Positions 32,358 through 41,593 are shown, counted from the stretch's first letter. The stretch: 64,000 nt of DNA from a virus (IMGVR_UViG_3300042446_001732:34314-98313), one strand, 5' to 3'. Translations and numbers: made by a program. Notes: generated from the letters alone by a model not told the origin.

Positions 32358-33464
32358 ATGATTTTACCAACAGCACTGGTCGACCGTTGGCCAGCCCTAG
32401 AATATGAGCAACAACACAAGACAATTGAGTCAGCGTTGAAGCACAGCATATCTGACTTGTTGAATTTTTACAAAGAAGTAAAAGTTCTAAAAAGTATTGA
32501 AAAACAATGGGGCAACGGCGGAAATATCCCTGAAGAACTGCTGACAAAAGAAATTCGAAACTTTATAAAACGTTACTCAGACGCCACAATCACTGATGAA
32601 TTCATTCAATATGTGGTTAGACAGGATCAACGTTTTGATCGTTGTTTAAAGTACACTGATTATCCTGCCATGATCATGGCTGCATATCCTGAAAGTCGAT
32701 TCTACAGCAAATCCAGATTCAAAGCTGAAGCAGATGAGATCTGCCAGCAACCAGTTTTGTTGCGCGGCATTTCATCAGGCAAAATCATTGACGAAGTTCA
32801 ACGTCGGGGTCAAGATTACTATTTTATTGAAACAGGATATCTAGGCAACTATCGTTGTGACAACAATTTGACTGGTCGCAAAATCTACCATCGCATTGTA
32901 AAAAATAGTATGCAACACAACACCATCATGGATGTGCCTGATGATCGTTGGAATGACCTGGTCAAATTCAACCCAAAATTGCAGTATCGAGGATGGAAAA
33001 ATTCAGGCTCTAAAATCTTGCTGGTGCTGTCTACAGAAAAGCCGTTTCAGTACTACAAAGAAGATCGAGACCAGTGGATAAAAAACGTTATAGACACACT
33101 GAAACAGCACACCGATCGTGAAATTGTCATTAGAGAAAAAGCCAGCAGAGGTGAGCGCACCAATGACACTATATACGATGCACTTGATGACGACATTTAT
33201 GCGTTGGTTACTTACAACAGCATTGCCGCAGTTGAAGCCATACAACATGGCATCCCGGCATTTGCGTTGGCTCCCACAGCAGCAGACCCGGTGGGAAACA
33301 AAGATTTGTCACTGATTGAAAGTCCCAACAAGCCATCAGAAGACATAATACAAAAGTGGTTAAACAGCATAGCCTATAGCCAGTTTAGTTTGGGTGAGAT
33401 TATTGCAGGCGATGCCTGGGGAATGGTATTAGAAAATGCACAACGGTCGACCCTTAATTATTAA
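32358..33464 (+). CDS. Capsule-type (KpsS-like) glycosyltransferase paralogue 1
   Basis: A 368-residue protein. The C-terminal half has KILLVLSTEKPFQYY, DREIVIREKASRG, ALVTYNSIAAVEAIQHGIPA, then a conserved end 'PV.NKDL..IE.P..P...I..W', SLGEIIAGDAW. This is a GT-B-like donor half resembling capsule polysaccharide enzymes of the KpsS/KpsC type. The same terminal pattern occurs in the next gene and in the gene at 40751. The N-terminal half is unlike the other two copies and may set acceptor specificity. Confidence 0.65.
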   Translation: MILPTALVDRWPALEYEQQHKTIESALKHSISDLLNFYKEVKVLKSIEKQWGNGGNIPEELLTKEIRNFIKRYSDATITDEFIQYVVRQDQRFDRCLKYTDYPAMIMAAYPESRFYSKSRFKAEADEICQQPVLLRGISSGKIIDEVQRRGQDYYFIETGYLGNYRCDNNLTGRKIYHRIVKNSMQHNTIMDVPDDRWNDLVKFNPKLQYRGWKNSGSKILLVLSTEKPFQYYKEDRDQWIKNVIDTLKQHTDREIVIREKASRGERTNDTIYDALDDDIYALVTYNSIAAVEAIQHGIPAFALAPTAADPVGNKDLSLIESPNKPSEDIIQKWLNSIAYSQFSLGEIIAGDAWGMVLENAQRSTLNY

Positions 33465-34392
33465 AAGCTACTTGAGTAGCCTGCCAGCCAGAATCAATGG
33501 CCAAGAAAAAATTGATGCACTGACATATTTTGCTGAAGGCGCAGCCCGCTGCGGAGACTCAGCCGTGACCACACACAGTCAGCAATACGAACAGTGTGAT
33601 GTTGGAGCCATCATTGGCAATGCATTTGATGCCAATCCAGGCAAGGTAAATCTACCACATTACAAAGTTCGCAAGATGGTAATGGAAAAGCAGGCACAGC
33701 TGGGCAAATATTGGCTCAGCATTGACAGCAATGTGTTCATCTACAAAAACAGCTTGAATCCACACAAGTATCTGCGTTATAGTTTCAACGGTGTGTTCCC
33801 TGCAACAGGAATTTACTGCAATGACAACCCTGGCGACGAAAACTGGAACAACATACGCCGCGATTACAACATGGATCTAAAGCCTTGGAGGACTCAAGGC
33901 AATCACATTCTTATTACGCTGCAACGTCCCATGGGCTGGAGCATGCGAGGCGTTGATCTCATGAGCTGGCTCAAACAAACCCTTAGACAAATCAGAGAAA
34001 ACTCAGATCGTCCTATATTGATGCGCTGGCACCCTGGTGATTGGAAAGCATTTCCCAAATACAGCAGCACTCTAAACAAGTTTGGTGTTACACTGAGCCC
34101 ACAGGACAGACACATCACACAAGATCTAGTGAATTGCTGGGCAGTGGTTTGTCACAACTCAACTCCCAGTGCTGTGGCACCCATCGAAGGCATTCCTGCG
34201 TTTATCACAGATGATCCCAGTTATAGTCAAGGCGGCGATATTGCCAACACTGACTTTACTCAACTTGAGAACCCCAACTTGCCAGACAGAGAACAATGGA
34301 TTCGCAAGTTGGCACAGTGCCACTGGAGCTTTGAAGATGTGCGATCAGGCCGCTGCTGGGCTCACATGAGAAACTACGTCAAACTCTCTTAA
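33436..34392 (+). CDS. Capsule-type (KpsS-like) glycosyltransferase paralogue 2
   Basis: A 318-residue protein with HILITLQRPMGWSMRG, RPILMRWHPGDWKAF and AVVCHNSTPSAVAPIEGIPA, then QLENPNLPDREQWIRKLAQC and a terminal SFEDVRSGRCWAHM. The NS..S.A...G.PA element and the 'LENP.LP.RE.W' close match the paralogues at 32358 and 40751. It overlaps its upstream neighbour by 29 nt, and its 3' end overlaps by 48 bp the convergent reductase gene; no terminator separates the two operons. Confidence 0.65.
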   Translation: MHNGRPLIIKSYLSSLPARINGQEKIDALTYFAEGAARCGDSAVTTHSQQYEQCDVGAIIGNAFDANPGKVNLPHYKVRKMVMEKQAQLGKYWLSIDSNVFIYKNSLNPHKYLRYSFNGVFPATGIYCNDNPGDENWNNIRRDYNMDLKPWRTQGNHILITLQRPMGWSMRGVDLMSWLKQTLRQIRENSDRPILMRWHPGDWKAFPKYSSTLNKFGVTLSPQDRHITQDLVNCWAVVCHNSTPSAVAPIEGIPAFITDDPSYSQGGDIANTDFTQLENPNLPDREQWIRKLAQCHWSFEDVRSGRCWAHMRNYVKLS

Positions 34393-35175
34393 CTGTTTCA
34401 ACTGTTGATCATAGTCAGGAATACCAAAATCAAATTCCTGACGTGTGTCAACCAGCACCTTGTTGATATCTTTAGGCCCTTGTGTGGGCACAATGGTTTG
34501 GTTCAGTTGATAAATTTCGTTGATCTTGCACAGCAAATTGTATTTGTTGATGCGATTGTGATTGCTTACCAAATGATACACACCTGATATCTTGGGATCA
34601 CGCATGTAGAGATCAATACAACGTGCCAGCTCTAGTGTGGTAATACCATTCCACCAAGCATTAGTCCAACCTGGCAGTCTTAATCCGGTATTGCTCACTG
34701 CCCAGTGCAACAGTCCTGTTCCGTTTTTGAGTTCAGGACCAATAATACTCATTCTGAATGTGATGTCTTTGGTGTTGTTTACTTCACCAAAACTCTTGCT
34801 GCGACCATAAGCGTTTGTTTCAGTATGGGGGTCAGTTTCAGCATAATCGCCCTTGGCTCCATCGAACACACAGTCAGTGCTGAGATGAATCAATCGTGTC
34901 GAGGTATTCTGCAAACGATGTTCAATATAATGCGGCAACCAACTGTTGATCAACACAGCTTGGTCAGGCCTATCCGCACAGGGTCGAACCAGTAAGCCAA
35001 TGCAGTTGACCACAAAGTCAGTGTCGAGACTGTCAAAAAACTCAGACACTTGCGCAGTGTTCCCAACATCAAGTTCTGCTCTGGTCACAGCAGTCACAGC
35101 ATGTCCTTGCTGCTTTAAATATTTGACCACAACATGCCCGGCCATGCCCGCAGCACCTAAAACTGTTACTCGCAT
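34345..35175 (-). CDS. FnlB/RmlD-like sugar-nucleotide reductase
   Basis: A 276-residue short-chain dehydrogenase: TVLGAAGMAGHVVVKYL (Rossmann GxxGxxG), LIHLSTDCVFDG (catalytic Ser/Thr region) and NAYGRSKSFGE (YxxxK). It resembles RmlD and the reductase domain of FnlB/WbjC/CapF. In the neighbourhood of FnlA- and FnlC-like genes it would reduce the 4-keto intermediate on the way to UDP-N-acetyl-L-fucosamine. Unlike WbjC or CapF it lacks the C-terminal cupin domain. It is the last gene of the minus-strand operon. Confidence 0.75.
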   Translation of the reverse strand: MRVTVLGAAGMAGHVVVKYLKQQGHAVTAVTRAELDVGNTAQVSEFFDSLDTDFVVNCIGLLVRPCADRPDQAVLINSWLPHYIEHRLQNTSTRLIHLSTDCVFDGAKGDYAETDPHTETNAYGRSKSFGEVNNTKDITFRMSIIGPELKNGTGLLHWAVSNTGLRLPGWTNAWWNGITTLELARCIDLYMRDPKISGVYHLVSNHNRINKYNLLCKINEIYQLNQTIVPTQGPKDINKVLVDTRQEFDFGIPDYDQQLKQLREFDVVSHVSPAAA

Positions 35176-36152
35176 ATGAATCCACCTTTGATTAGCATTT
35201 GTTTGATTTCGTCACGGTTCATGATAAAAGTACGTGATGAAAATTCTTCCTGATCATACTCAGTCATGCTGGAATACTTTGATTCCAGCTCGGGTGTGCG
35301 CTTGACTGGCAATATCACAAAGTAATTTTTGTCGTAGTAGTAGCTCAAACAAGCTTCGTGCTTGCTGATCAGCATTTCGTCCAATTTTTCTCCGGGCTTG
35401 CTGCCAATCTCTTTGACTTCCACCTGTCCGTAGTGTTCCATGAGAACGCTGGCAATGTCTTTGATGTAGCAGGCCGGCATGTTCATTACAAAAGTTTCGC
35501 CGCCAATGGAATCTTCAGCTGCTTTGAACAATAGAGCAATGGCTTCTTCCAGGGTCAAAAAGAAACGAGTCATTTCAAGATCTGTGATAGTAACAGGACC
35601 ACCTGCTCGAATCTGCTCAACAAAGTAGGGAATGACACTGCCATTAGAACCCATGACATTACCGCCACGCACACAAACAAACTTGGTATGCGGGGTCAAG
35701 TCGTTGCCTTGGATAATCAGCTTTTCGCCCACAGCTTTGGTCATGCCATACAGGTTGAGTGGTTCAACTGCTTTGTCTGTGGAAACATCAATCACTTTGG
35801 CCACACCGTTTTCGATAGCAGCGTTTACAATGTTTGTTGTTCCTGTGATGTTTGTTTTGATTGCTTCTTGTGGATGATCTTCACAGATGGGCACATGTTT
35901 TAGCGCAGCCAAGTGAAACACAATGTCTGCGCCTTTCATGGCAAAACTCACAGCTTGGTAGTCACGCACGTCACCAACCACAAACTTTAGTCTGGGATCT
36001 TGGAATCGGCGTTGCATCAGCACCTGTTGCAGCTCTCCTCGACTGAAGCAAATGATCTCTCGGGGAGAATAGTTGGCCAGCAACATTCTGGTCAGGGTTT
36101 GTCCCCATGAGCCTGTTGCGCCTGATATGAATATTGTTTTTCCGTTAAACAT
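35166..36152 (-). CDS. UDP-GlcNAc 4,6-dehydratase (FnlA/CapE/PseB family)
   Basis: A 328-residue extended SDR enzyme: IFISGATGSWGQTLTRMLL, VVGDVRDYQAV, FHLAALKHVP, VIDVSTDKAVEPLNLYGMTK (active-site DK and YxxxK) and EIGSKPGEKLDEMLIS. It removes water from UDP-GlcNAc to give a 4-keto-6-deoxy sugar. By sequence alone it could be FnlA-like or PseB-like; the adjacent FnlB- and FnlC-like genes favour the FucNAc pathway, while no other pseudaminic acid gene is present. Overlaps both neighbours by 8-10 nt. Confidence 0.8.
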   Translation of the reverse strand: MFNGKTIFISGATGSWGQTLTRMLLANYSPREIICFSRGELQQVLMQRRFQDPRLKFVVGDVRDYQAVSFAMKGADIVFHLAALKHVPICEDHPQEAIKTNITGTTNIVNAAIENGVAKVIDVSTDKAVEPLNLYGMTKAVGEKLIIQGNDLTPHTKFVCVRGGNVMGSNGSVIPYFVEQIRAGGPVTITDLEMTRFFLTLEEAIALLFKAAEDSIGGETFVMNMPACYIKDIASVLMEHYGQVEVKEIGSKPGEKLDEMLISKHEACLSYYYDKNYFVILPVKRTPELESKYSSMTEYDQEEFSSRTFIMNRDEIKQMLIKGGFICE

Positions 36153-36762
36153 TACTGTCTTTCTTAATATGTAACACAGTTAGGCCGTGTATCTTTCTAT
36201 GTTTTGGTACACGATTTGTCCTGGATATTTCGCATGTGCCACCTAGTTCTTGTACTAATTCTGACATAAATTTATCACTACGACAAAGATGCCCAGCGGT
36301 AGCTGATGCTGGCTCAAAATCTACACCGTCGTCATCAATTTCGTCAGCCCAGACATATTCGACTGCAAATATGCCTGTAGTTTTTAAACTGCGAATAGCA
36401 TTTGCAAGCTCTATTTTTAATGGAACAGTCGGTACATGTTGCACTACGTTATGACAAATGATTAGATCGAAGTAGTCACTAGGTAACGTATCTACTTCGT
36501 CGATGTGATATACCTTTTTGCATATGGGTCTGACACGATCTAGTGCTGCTTGACTAATATCTAAAACGCTAATGTTAACTACCTCAGAGAAACCTTTAGT
36601 AACATATCCTAGCCCGCATCCTATTTCTAATACATGCATGCCTGGCGCTATAAATTCTTTTACATTTAAAAAATCTACTGTTTCGGTGTAGGCACAACCA
36701 GACAGTGTTCTTACATTACTGGCTGCGTGTTGTTGTTCCCAAAAATTTTGATTATGATCCAT
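36145..36762 (-). CDS. SAM-dependent methyltransferase
   Basis: A 205-residue class I methyltransferase: MHVLEIGCGLGYVTKGFSEV (motif I), ISVLDISQAALDRV (acidic motif II), DLIICHNVVQHVP (motif IV). It sits between the FnlC- and FnlA-like genes with overlaps on each side, so it probably acts on the same glycan. By eye its coding sequence is richer in A and T than its neighbours, suggesting later insertion into the operon. Substrate unknown. Confidence 0.8.
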   Translation of the reverse strand: MDHNQNFWEQQHAASNVRTLSGCAYTETVDFLNVKEFIAPGMHVLEIGCGLGYVTKGFSEVVNISVLDISQAALDRVRPICKKVYHIDEVDTLPSDYFDLIICHNVVQHVPTVPLKIELANAIRSLKTTGIFAVEYVWADEIDDDGVDFEPASATAGHLCRSDKFMSELVQELGGTCEISRTNRVPKHRKIHGLTVLHIKKDSNV

Positions 36763-37825
36763 GATTTCCTAACAAGATGTTTATCACTGTGTCGCTAACA
36801 TTGGTTCGCGCATATTCTGCAGGAATTGTCCAAGATCTATCACACATTTTCATAGCATTGAATCCTGCAACAATGTTGTTGGCGTCAAGCCCTGTTACAA
36901 TATTAGAGCCACACCATACAGTTTCAGGACGTTCAGTAGTTGATCGTATAGTTATAGTTGGTTTGTGAAACAAACACATTTCTTCTTGCACTGTGCCCGA
37001 ATCGCTGATGGCCATGTAACTGCGTTGTTCCAAGTTGACAAAATCAAAAAAGCCCATGGGTTCAGTTACAATGATACGATCACTCAGTTTTCTACCAGCC
37101 AGTCGTTGTTTTGTTTTTGGATGGCAACTGAACACAATAGGGTATTCCTGGCTGATGGTTTCAAGTGCCTGAACTATTTGGTCCAGGCGTTTGGGATCAT
37201 CTACATTTTCTGCTCGATGCAGGGTTGCAATAATGTATTGCCCTAGGGTCAAACCCAAGCGTGTCAGCACGTCACTTTTGGCAATGTCTGATCGATAGTG
37301 TTCCAGCACTTCTTTGATTGGGTTGCCAGTCACAAACACACGATTGTTTGCTGCGCCTTCTCGCAGTAGGTTCTGTCGACTGAGTTCTGTATACGGCAAA
37401 TTTACAGTGCTGATACTGTCTATCAAGCGACGATTCTTTTCTTCTGGCACCAGCATGTCGTAACAGCGGTTGCCTGCTTCCATGTGATACACAGGTATGC
37501 CCATGCGCTCACACACAATAGCACTCAAGCCAGAATTGGTATCGCCTAACACCAACACAGCGTCGGGCTTGAATTCTGACACATACTGTTCTACACCTGT
37601 CATGATAGCAGCCAGTTGCTGACCAATTGTGCCACGACTTTCCAGCACATGATCAGGTGCGCGAAGATTCAGCTGCTCAAAGAAAATGTCATTGAGTGTG
37701 GCATCGTAGTTTTGTCCAGTGTGCAACACTCTATGATCGCACACTTGATCCAACTTGGGCATGATCCTGCTCAAGCGAATGATTTCAGGACGTGTGCCCA
37801 GAATGGTCAATATCTTACGCTTCAT
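36752..37825 (-). CDS. UDP-sugar 2-epimerase, FnlC/WbjD-like (WecB family)
   Basis: A 357-residue protein from the ATG at 37825 (MKRKILTILGTRPEIIRLSR). Family marks are GTRPE, VLHTGQNYDATLND, VLVLGDTNS, VYHMEAGNRCYDMLVPEE, TLHRAENVD, and SDSGTVQEE near the end. The HMEAGNRC..LVPEE and NLPYTE elements fit the FnlC/CapG branch that inverts C2 of the 6-deoxy intermediate to give UDP-L-FucNAc, rather than plain UDP-GlcNAc 2-epimerase. An in-frame start 57 nt upstream would lie deep in the preceding gene and is not favoured. Confidence 0.8.
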   Translation of the reverse strand: MKRKILTILGTRPEIIRLSRIMPKLDQVCDHRVLHTGQNYDATLNDIFFEQLNLRAPDHVLESRGTIGQQLAAIMTGVEQYVSEFKPDAVLVLGDTNSGLSAIVCERMGIPVYHMEAGNRCYDMLVPEEKNRRLIDSISTVNLPYTELSRQNLLREGAANNRVFVTGNPIKEVLEHYRSDIAKSDVLTRLGLTLGQYIIATLHRAENVDDPKRLDQIVQALETISQEYPIVFSCHPKTKQRLAGRKLSDRIIVTEPMGFFDFVNLEQRSYMAISDSGTVQEEMCLFHKPTITIRSTTERPETVWCGSNIVTGLDANNIVAGFNAMKMCDRSWTIPAEYARTNVSDTVINILLGNHGS

Positions 37826-38342
37826 AAAACCCCACATAATAGTCATCAAACCCACGCAGATAAATTCTAGTGAATCCGTCAAAGTCCTCTGGAGTCCATA
37901 AACTTTTGTGTATGTCTAACTGATTGCCGTGGCACCACAATTCTGGATTGCTCACGTTTTCGTGATTCTCTGTCCAGATAGACTCAAGTGGTGTCAGCAA
38001 AAATATTTTCTTGGCAACCTGTGTTTTGCACTCTTCGATCAGTCTGAGACCCTGTTGTTTGTCAATGTGCTCGATAAAATCCAACATCAAGATATAATCA
38101 AATTGGTCTGCCACTATGTCTGCCAAGGGTGTGGTTTCAAGATCAGCCACAATGTCAGGCTCGACCCACTCCCAGCCATCCACGGTGACCACACAACTGC
38201 ACTGAAGCTTCAATGGGTCTGAATACATTTTTGGACCACAGCCTAGATCCAGCACTGTGCTGTTGTGCTCAACGGCACCCATCAAGTATCCCACTAGCAA
38301 ATCGTTAGAGAATGCCCGTTTTCCTTTAATCACATGTTTCAA
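37815..38342 (-). CDS. SAM-dependent methyltransferase-like protein
   Basis: A 175-residue protein: STVLDLGCGPKMYSDPL (motif I), CVVTVDGWEWVEPDIVADL (acidic motif II) and DYILMLDFIEHIDK (motif IV). This is a short class I methyltransferase of the type found in glycan loci. It is followed by an 11-nt overlap with the epimerase and preceded by a 17-nt overlap with a glycosyltransferase. Confidence 0.75.
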   Translation of the reverse strand: MKHVIKGKRAFSNDLLVGYLMGAVEHNSTVLDLGCGPKMYSDPLKLQCSCVVTVDGWEWVEPDIVADLETTPLADIVADQFDYILMLDFIEHIDKQQGLRLIEECKTQVAKKIFLLTPLESIWTENHENVSNPELWCHGNQLDIHKSLWTPEDFDGFTRIYLRGFDDYYVGFYEA

Positions 38343-39195
38343 ATTTGTACTCCTTTATCACAGTGGATAGTAAATTGTTGTGTGCATGCACTGTGCTAGC
38401 AGTCAACTCATTCTCAAACTGTTGCGATTGAGGATGCCCGGCAAACCAATGAAATCCCAGTGTCAACTTGTTCTTGATTTTTCCAATAGTACCAGCATCC
38501 ACCGGTTGGTAAAACTGTTCAATAACCTTGCTGGTAATAGAGTACACACAATTGCGATTAACAAATAAAAAATTGTTGTTTGGAAATTGTTCGCCAAGAC
38601 TTTCAAAAGTTTTAAATTCTTGGTTGATCAAGTCACTGCCCATGCATTGATATACATTGGGGTTGTATTGTTTTTTTGCTTGTTGCCCAATGTATTTAAA
38701 AAACTTGTTGTTTGCTGATGACAACAAAAACCCCACTGTGTGTTTGCCCGGCGCTTTCAATGGGCACAACACTGTGTCAATCTCAGCATGTCCAGGCAAG
38801 TTTTCTTTAAGACTGGTCATGGGCCGTGTGTACAAAATGTCAATGTCAGACCATAGGCCACCGTACTGTGCCAGCAGTCGCCATCTCAAAAAGTCACTTT
38901 TGTGAACTTCGTGTGCTTGATTTCTAAACCTATAACGATTGAAATCGTGCAGCACAATCTCTACATCAAGTGCTTGCAGTTGATCAGTGTAGTCAGACAA
39001 AATGTTGATGTCTTTTTGTTGAAACGAATCCCACGCAGGTTTTGCTCTGCTGAGTTTGGCTGGCATATGTACACGAACATCCCAGTCTGGATTGAGTTCC
39101 TTGAATGATTGTACTGACAAAAATCTAAGATAGGATAGCTTTTTACCGCCCCAGTAAAAGTGTGCAATCTTTGGTATGTTTTTTAAATGCCACAT
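38326..39195 (-). CDS. Glycosyltransferase, GT32/OCH1-like
   Basis: A 289-residue protein starting MWHLKNIPKIAHFYWGGKK. The 'IPKI.H..W.G' start, DFLRWRLLAQYGGLWSDIDI (YGG.W.D.D, the DxD metal site) and a GFLLSSANNKFF segment are typical of the Gly_transf_sug/GT32 family. The start at 39195 overlaps the GT2 gene by 13 nt; a longer frame upstream adds 19 residues unlike the family and was not used. Confidence 0.8.
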   Translation of the reverse strand: MWHLKNIPKIAHFYWGGKKLSYLRFLSVQSFKELNPDWDVRVHMPAKLSRAKPAWDSFQQKDINILSDYTDQLQALDVEIVLHDFNRYRFRNQAHEVHKSDFLRWRLLAQYGGLWSDIDILYTRPMTSLKENLPGHAEIDTVLCPLKAPGKHTVGFLLSSANNKFFKYIGQQAKKQYNPNVYQCMGSDLINQEFKTFESLGEQFPNNNFLFVNRNCVYSITSKVIEQFYQPVDAGTIGKIKNKLTLGFHWFAGHPQSQQFENELTASTVHAHNNLLSTVIKEYKFETCD

Positions 39196-39953
39196 ATGTT
39201 GTTGCCATTGTTGGCTGCTTGAATCTGCAAGTCGTCTTTGACTGTGGCCCACAGTGCTCGGTTGTCTATAGTGACTGGGGGATTATGTGGGTTGTCGTAG
39301 GTCTTGCGATGGTATTGATGCACCACCCAAGGATCAGCCACAAACTGTATTTCCAAAGGCATGGCTCTGATTCGATGTATCAGTTCTACATCGTCCATGT
39401 CTTGTCCTTGTGCAAATCTTTCATCAAACCCATTTAGCTTGATCAAATTGTTTCTGGTGATTGCTGCGGCAAAATGATAGGCATAGGGACGTTCGGTTGT
39501 GTGATTGTACCAACGAGATTTCTTTTCTGTAAACATCGGTAGTGGTTCACCAGAACGCATTACTCGAGTTTCTGCCTTGGTTGCAGCATAGCAGTGAAAA
39601 GAAAGATAGTTGTGGTCAGTCAAATTGTCTAGGGTATATTGCAACACATCGCCCATGTGGCAACATTCAGGATTTTGAATAATCACCATATCACCACAAC
39701 AAGCACGAAGTGCAGTGTTGTAGGGCACACAAGGGTTGCAATAATCTTTTTTGTCCCTGGTGTCAGACATTCGAATCACCCGGATGTCAAGGTGCGGAAA
39801 CTCTGACTGTATGCGATCTAGTCGTTCACCGGGGTCGCAGAAATCCTCGGCAATTACAATTTCTAAATCTTTGACTTGACTTTGACCGATGGTTTTGAGA
39901 GTGTATCTCAATTGATCCAATCTATTGAAATAGCTCATCACAATTGAAATCAT
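39183..39953 (-). CDS. Glycosyltransferase, GT2-like
   Basis: A 256-residue protein: MISIVMSYFNRLDQLRYTLK, LEIVIAEDFCDPG (first Asp motif), VPYNTALRACCGDMVIIQNP (the second acidic position is replaced by QNPE), and LNGFDERFAQGQDMDDVELI. The last block is the NGFDE...D..L acceptor/base region of GT2 and chondroitin-type transferases. Preceded by AAAGGAAG; overlaps the upstream GT gene by four bases. Confidence 0.8.
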   Translation of the reverse strand: MISIVMSYFNRLDQLRYTLKTIGQSQVKDLEIVIAEDFCDPGERLDRIQSEFPHLDIRVIRMSDTRDKKDYCNPCVPYNTALRACCGDMVIIQNPECCHMGDVLQYTLDNLTDHNYLSFHCYAATKAETRVMRSGEPLPMFTEKKSRWYNHTTERPYAYHFAAAITRNNLIKLNGFDERFAQGQDMDDVELIHRIRAMPLEIQFVADPWVVHQYHRKTYDNPHNPPVTIDNRALWATVKDDLQIQAANNGNNICGI

Positions 39954-40735
39954 TGATACTTCCTTTGTTCATTTATGAATATGTCCAGCTCTTTGCGTTT
40001 GCCTTTGGCGCTCCAGATAGCACTTTCTGGTCGCATGGCCCAGTCAATGTAGCTCATGGGCAGGAGTCCTTTGCGATACAGCGGAACCAAGCGGTCCAGG
40101 ATCACTTGATCCAAAAACCAGTAAAGATCATTCTTTTCTATGCTGGATTTCAGATCGCCTGCATAGTGCTGCAAGAAATCGTGACTGCGAGGACGTCCAT
40201 TGAACAACACAGCACCAGCTAGGTGTGTGCCATCCTTGGGTTTTTCGTACAAATAAAAGTCTGACGATCCCAGGTCATGTCCAAAAGGACCACGTACCAA
40301 GCCGTCCACATCAATGGCCAAACAGCGCTGACCTAACTGTAACACTTGAGCCAGGCGCACAAATCTAGCACAGGCATAATAGGTCTGCCTGATCAACTTT
40401 TCCGCTTCAACCGGGCCACCAACTCGTGCCTTTTTGCTCATTTGTTGCTGTCGGGGATTTTCAAACACAGTGCGGTCGATCCAGTAGCGAGCAATTTCTG
40501 CCCAGTTGACCTGGTCCAAGTGCTCATATGTACAGCTTACACCAGCTTGATTGCAAAAATCAATTTGATCTGGCCTGGGATTGTAGATGTGAATGTGAAC
40601 TCCGTAGTCAGGAGTGTTGGCTCGCACACTGCGGATCAAGGGCCGAGCATGAACGTCAAAATAAACAGGATCAGCGGCAGCGTACAAAAAGAATTTGTCC
40701 TGGGCCAGCTTTCCTTCAAGTGGTGGCATTAGCAT
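39950..40735 (-). CDS. Glycosyltransferase-like protein (GT-A, DxD)
   Basis: A 261-residue protein. DKFFLYAAADPVYFDVHARP begins a Rossmann-like half; RFVRLAQVLQLGQRCLAIDV followed by DVDGLVRGPFG holds the DxD metal-binding site. Similar short GT-A proteins occur in phage and bacterial glycan loci. It is the first gene of the eight-gene minus-strand operon and starts 7 nt after a late box, so the operon is probably late and begins with a leaderless message. Confidence 0.7.
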   Translation of the reverse strand: MLMPPLEGKLAQDKFFLYAAADPVYFDVHARPLIRSVRANTPDYGVHIHIYNPRPDQIDFCNQAGVSCTYEHLDQVNWAEIARYWIDRTVFENPRQQQMSKKARVGGPVEAEKLIRQTYYACARFVRLAQVLQLGQRCLAIDVDGLVRGPFGHDLGSSDFYLYEKPKDGTHLAGAVLFNGRPRSHDFLQHYAGDLKSSIEKNDLYWFLDQVILDRLVPLYRKGLLPMSYIDWAMRPESAIWSAKGKRKELDIFINEQRKYQ

Positions 40736-40749
40736 ATTAAATATTTAAC
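40736..40749. promoter_or_regulatory. Divergent late promoter, palindrome TTAAATATTTAA
   Basis: The palindrome at 40737-40748 carries a late box on each strand: ATTAAATA (+, ending 40743, 8 nt before the GTG at 40751) and GTTAAATA (-, ending 40742, 7 nt before the ATG at 40735). Both transcripts would be leaderless. Confidence 0.65.
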
Positions 40750-40750
40750 T

Positions 40751-41593
40751 GTGATCAAAACCCTAGCTTATTTTCCCCTGCAGGTTGCGCTGAATGGCAA
40801 TGCCCCTTTTAATGCACTCTTGGACTCTGCTCAAGCAGCAGGTATACAAACACAAGAAAACTCCCTTACAGCAGACGCCGCAGTGATATGGAGTGTGCTG
40901 TGGCATGGTCGCCTCAAAACAAATCAAGCAGTATACGAACACTATAGACAGCAAAACAAACCAGTGATCATCATTGAAGTGGGCGCACTGTACCGTGGAC
41001 AAACTTGGAAAGTGTGTGTAAATAATGTCACTGCTGAAGGCTACTACGGGCACCAAGAGCAACTGGATTGGGATAGGCCTAGAACACTAAAAATCAGCCA
41101 GGCACAACAAACACAATCAACCCCTCACGTGATAATTGCATTGCAGCATGCTCACAGTTTACAGGTGGCCGGCGTCCCTGACATGACACAATGGGTTCAA
41201 GAAACTGTTAACACACTCAGAACAGTTACTGATCGTCCCATAGTGGTACGTCCACACCCCAGAAGCCGTTGTGCATTGCCCCCGGGTGTAACTGTGGAAC
41301 AGCCACAAAAGCTGGCAGGAACCTATGACAGCTACAACATGCATTTTGATTGTCATGCTGTGGTCAACTACAACTCAGGTCCAGGCATTCAAGCAGCCAT
41401 AGCAGGCGTGCGGCCCTTGGTTGATGCTTCCAGTTTGGCTGCACCTGTTGGTGTTGACTGGGCCAATATTGAAAAACCCTACACTGTTGACAGAGATCTG
41501 TGGCTCACGCAAATATGCCACACTGAATACACTGTAGAAGAAATACATCGAGGCCTATGGCTAAAACGAATAGAATCAGCACTGACGGCATAA
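40751..41593 (+). CDS. Capsule-type (KpsS-like) glycosyltransferase paralogue 3
   Basis: A 280-residue protein with a GTG start placed directly downstream of the late box. HVIIALQHAHSLQVAGVPD, RPIVVRPHPRSRC, AVVNYNSGPGIQAAIAGVRP and WANIEKPYTVDRDLW, then TVEEIHRGLWL repeat the signature of the proteins at 32358 and 33436: an R-PHP-like basic motif, YNSG.., and the IEkP..vdRdlW end. A GT-B donor-binding domain is likely. Confidence 0.65.
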   Translation: MIKTLAYFPLQVALNGNAPFNALLDSAQAAGIQTQENSLTADAAVIWSVLWHGRLKTNQAVYEHYRQQNKPVIIIEVGALYRGQTWKVCVNNVTAEGYYGHQEQLDWDRPRTLKISQAQQTQSTPHVIIALQHAHSLQVAGVPDMTQWVQETVNTLRTVTDRPIVVRPHPRSRCALPPGVTVEQPQKLAGTYDSYNMHFDCHAVVNYNSGPGIQAAIAGVRPLVDASSLAAPVGVDWANIEKPYTVDRDLWLTQICHTEYTVEEIHRGLWLKRIESALTA

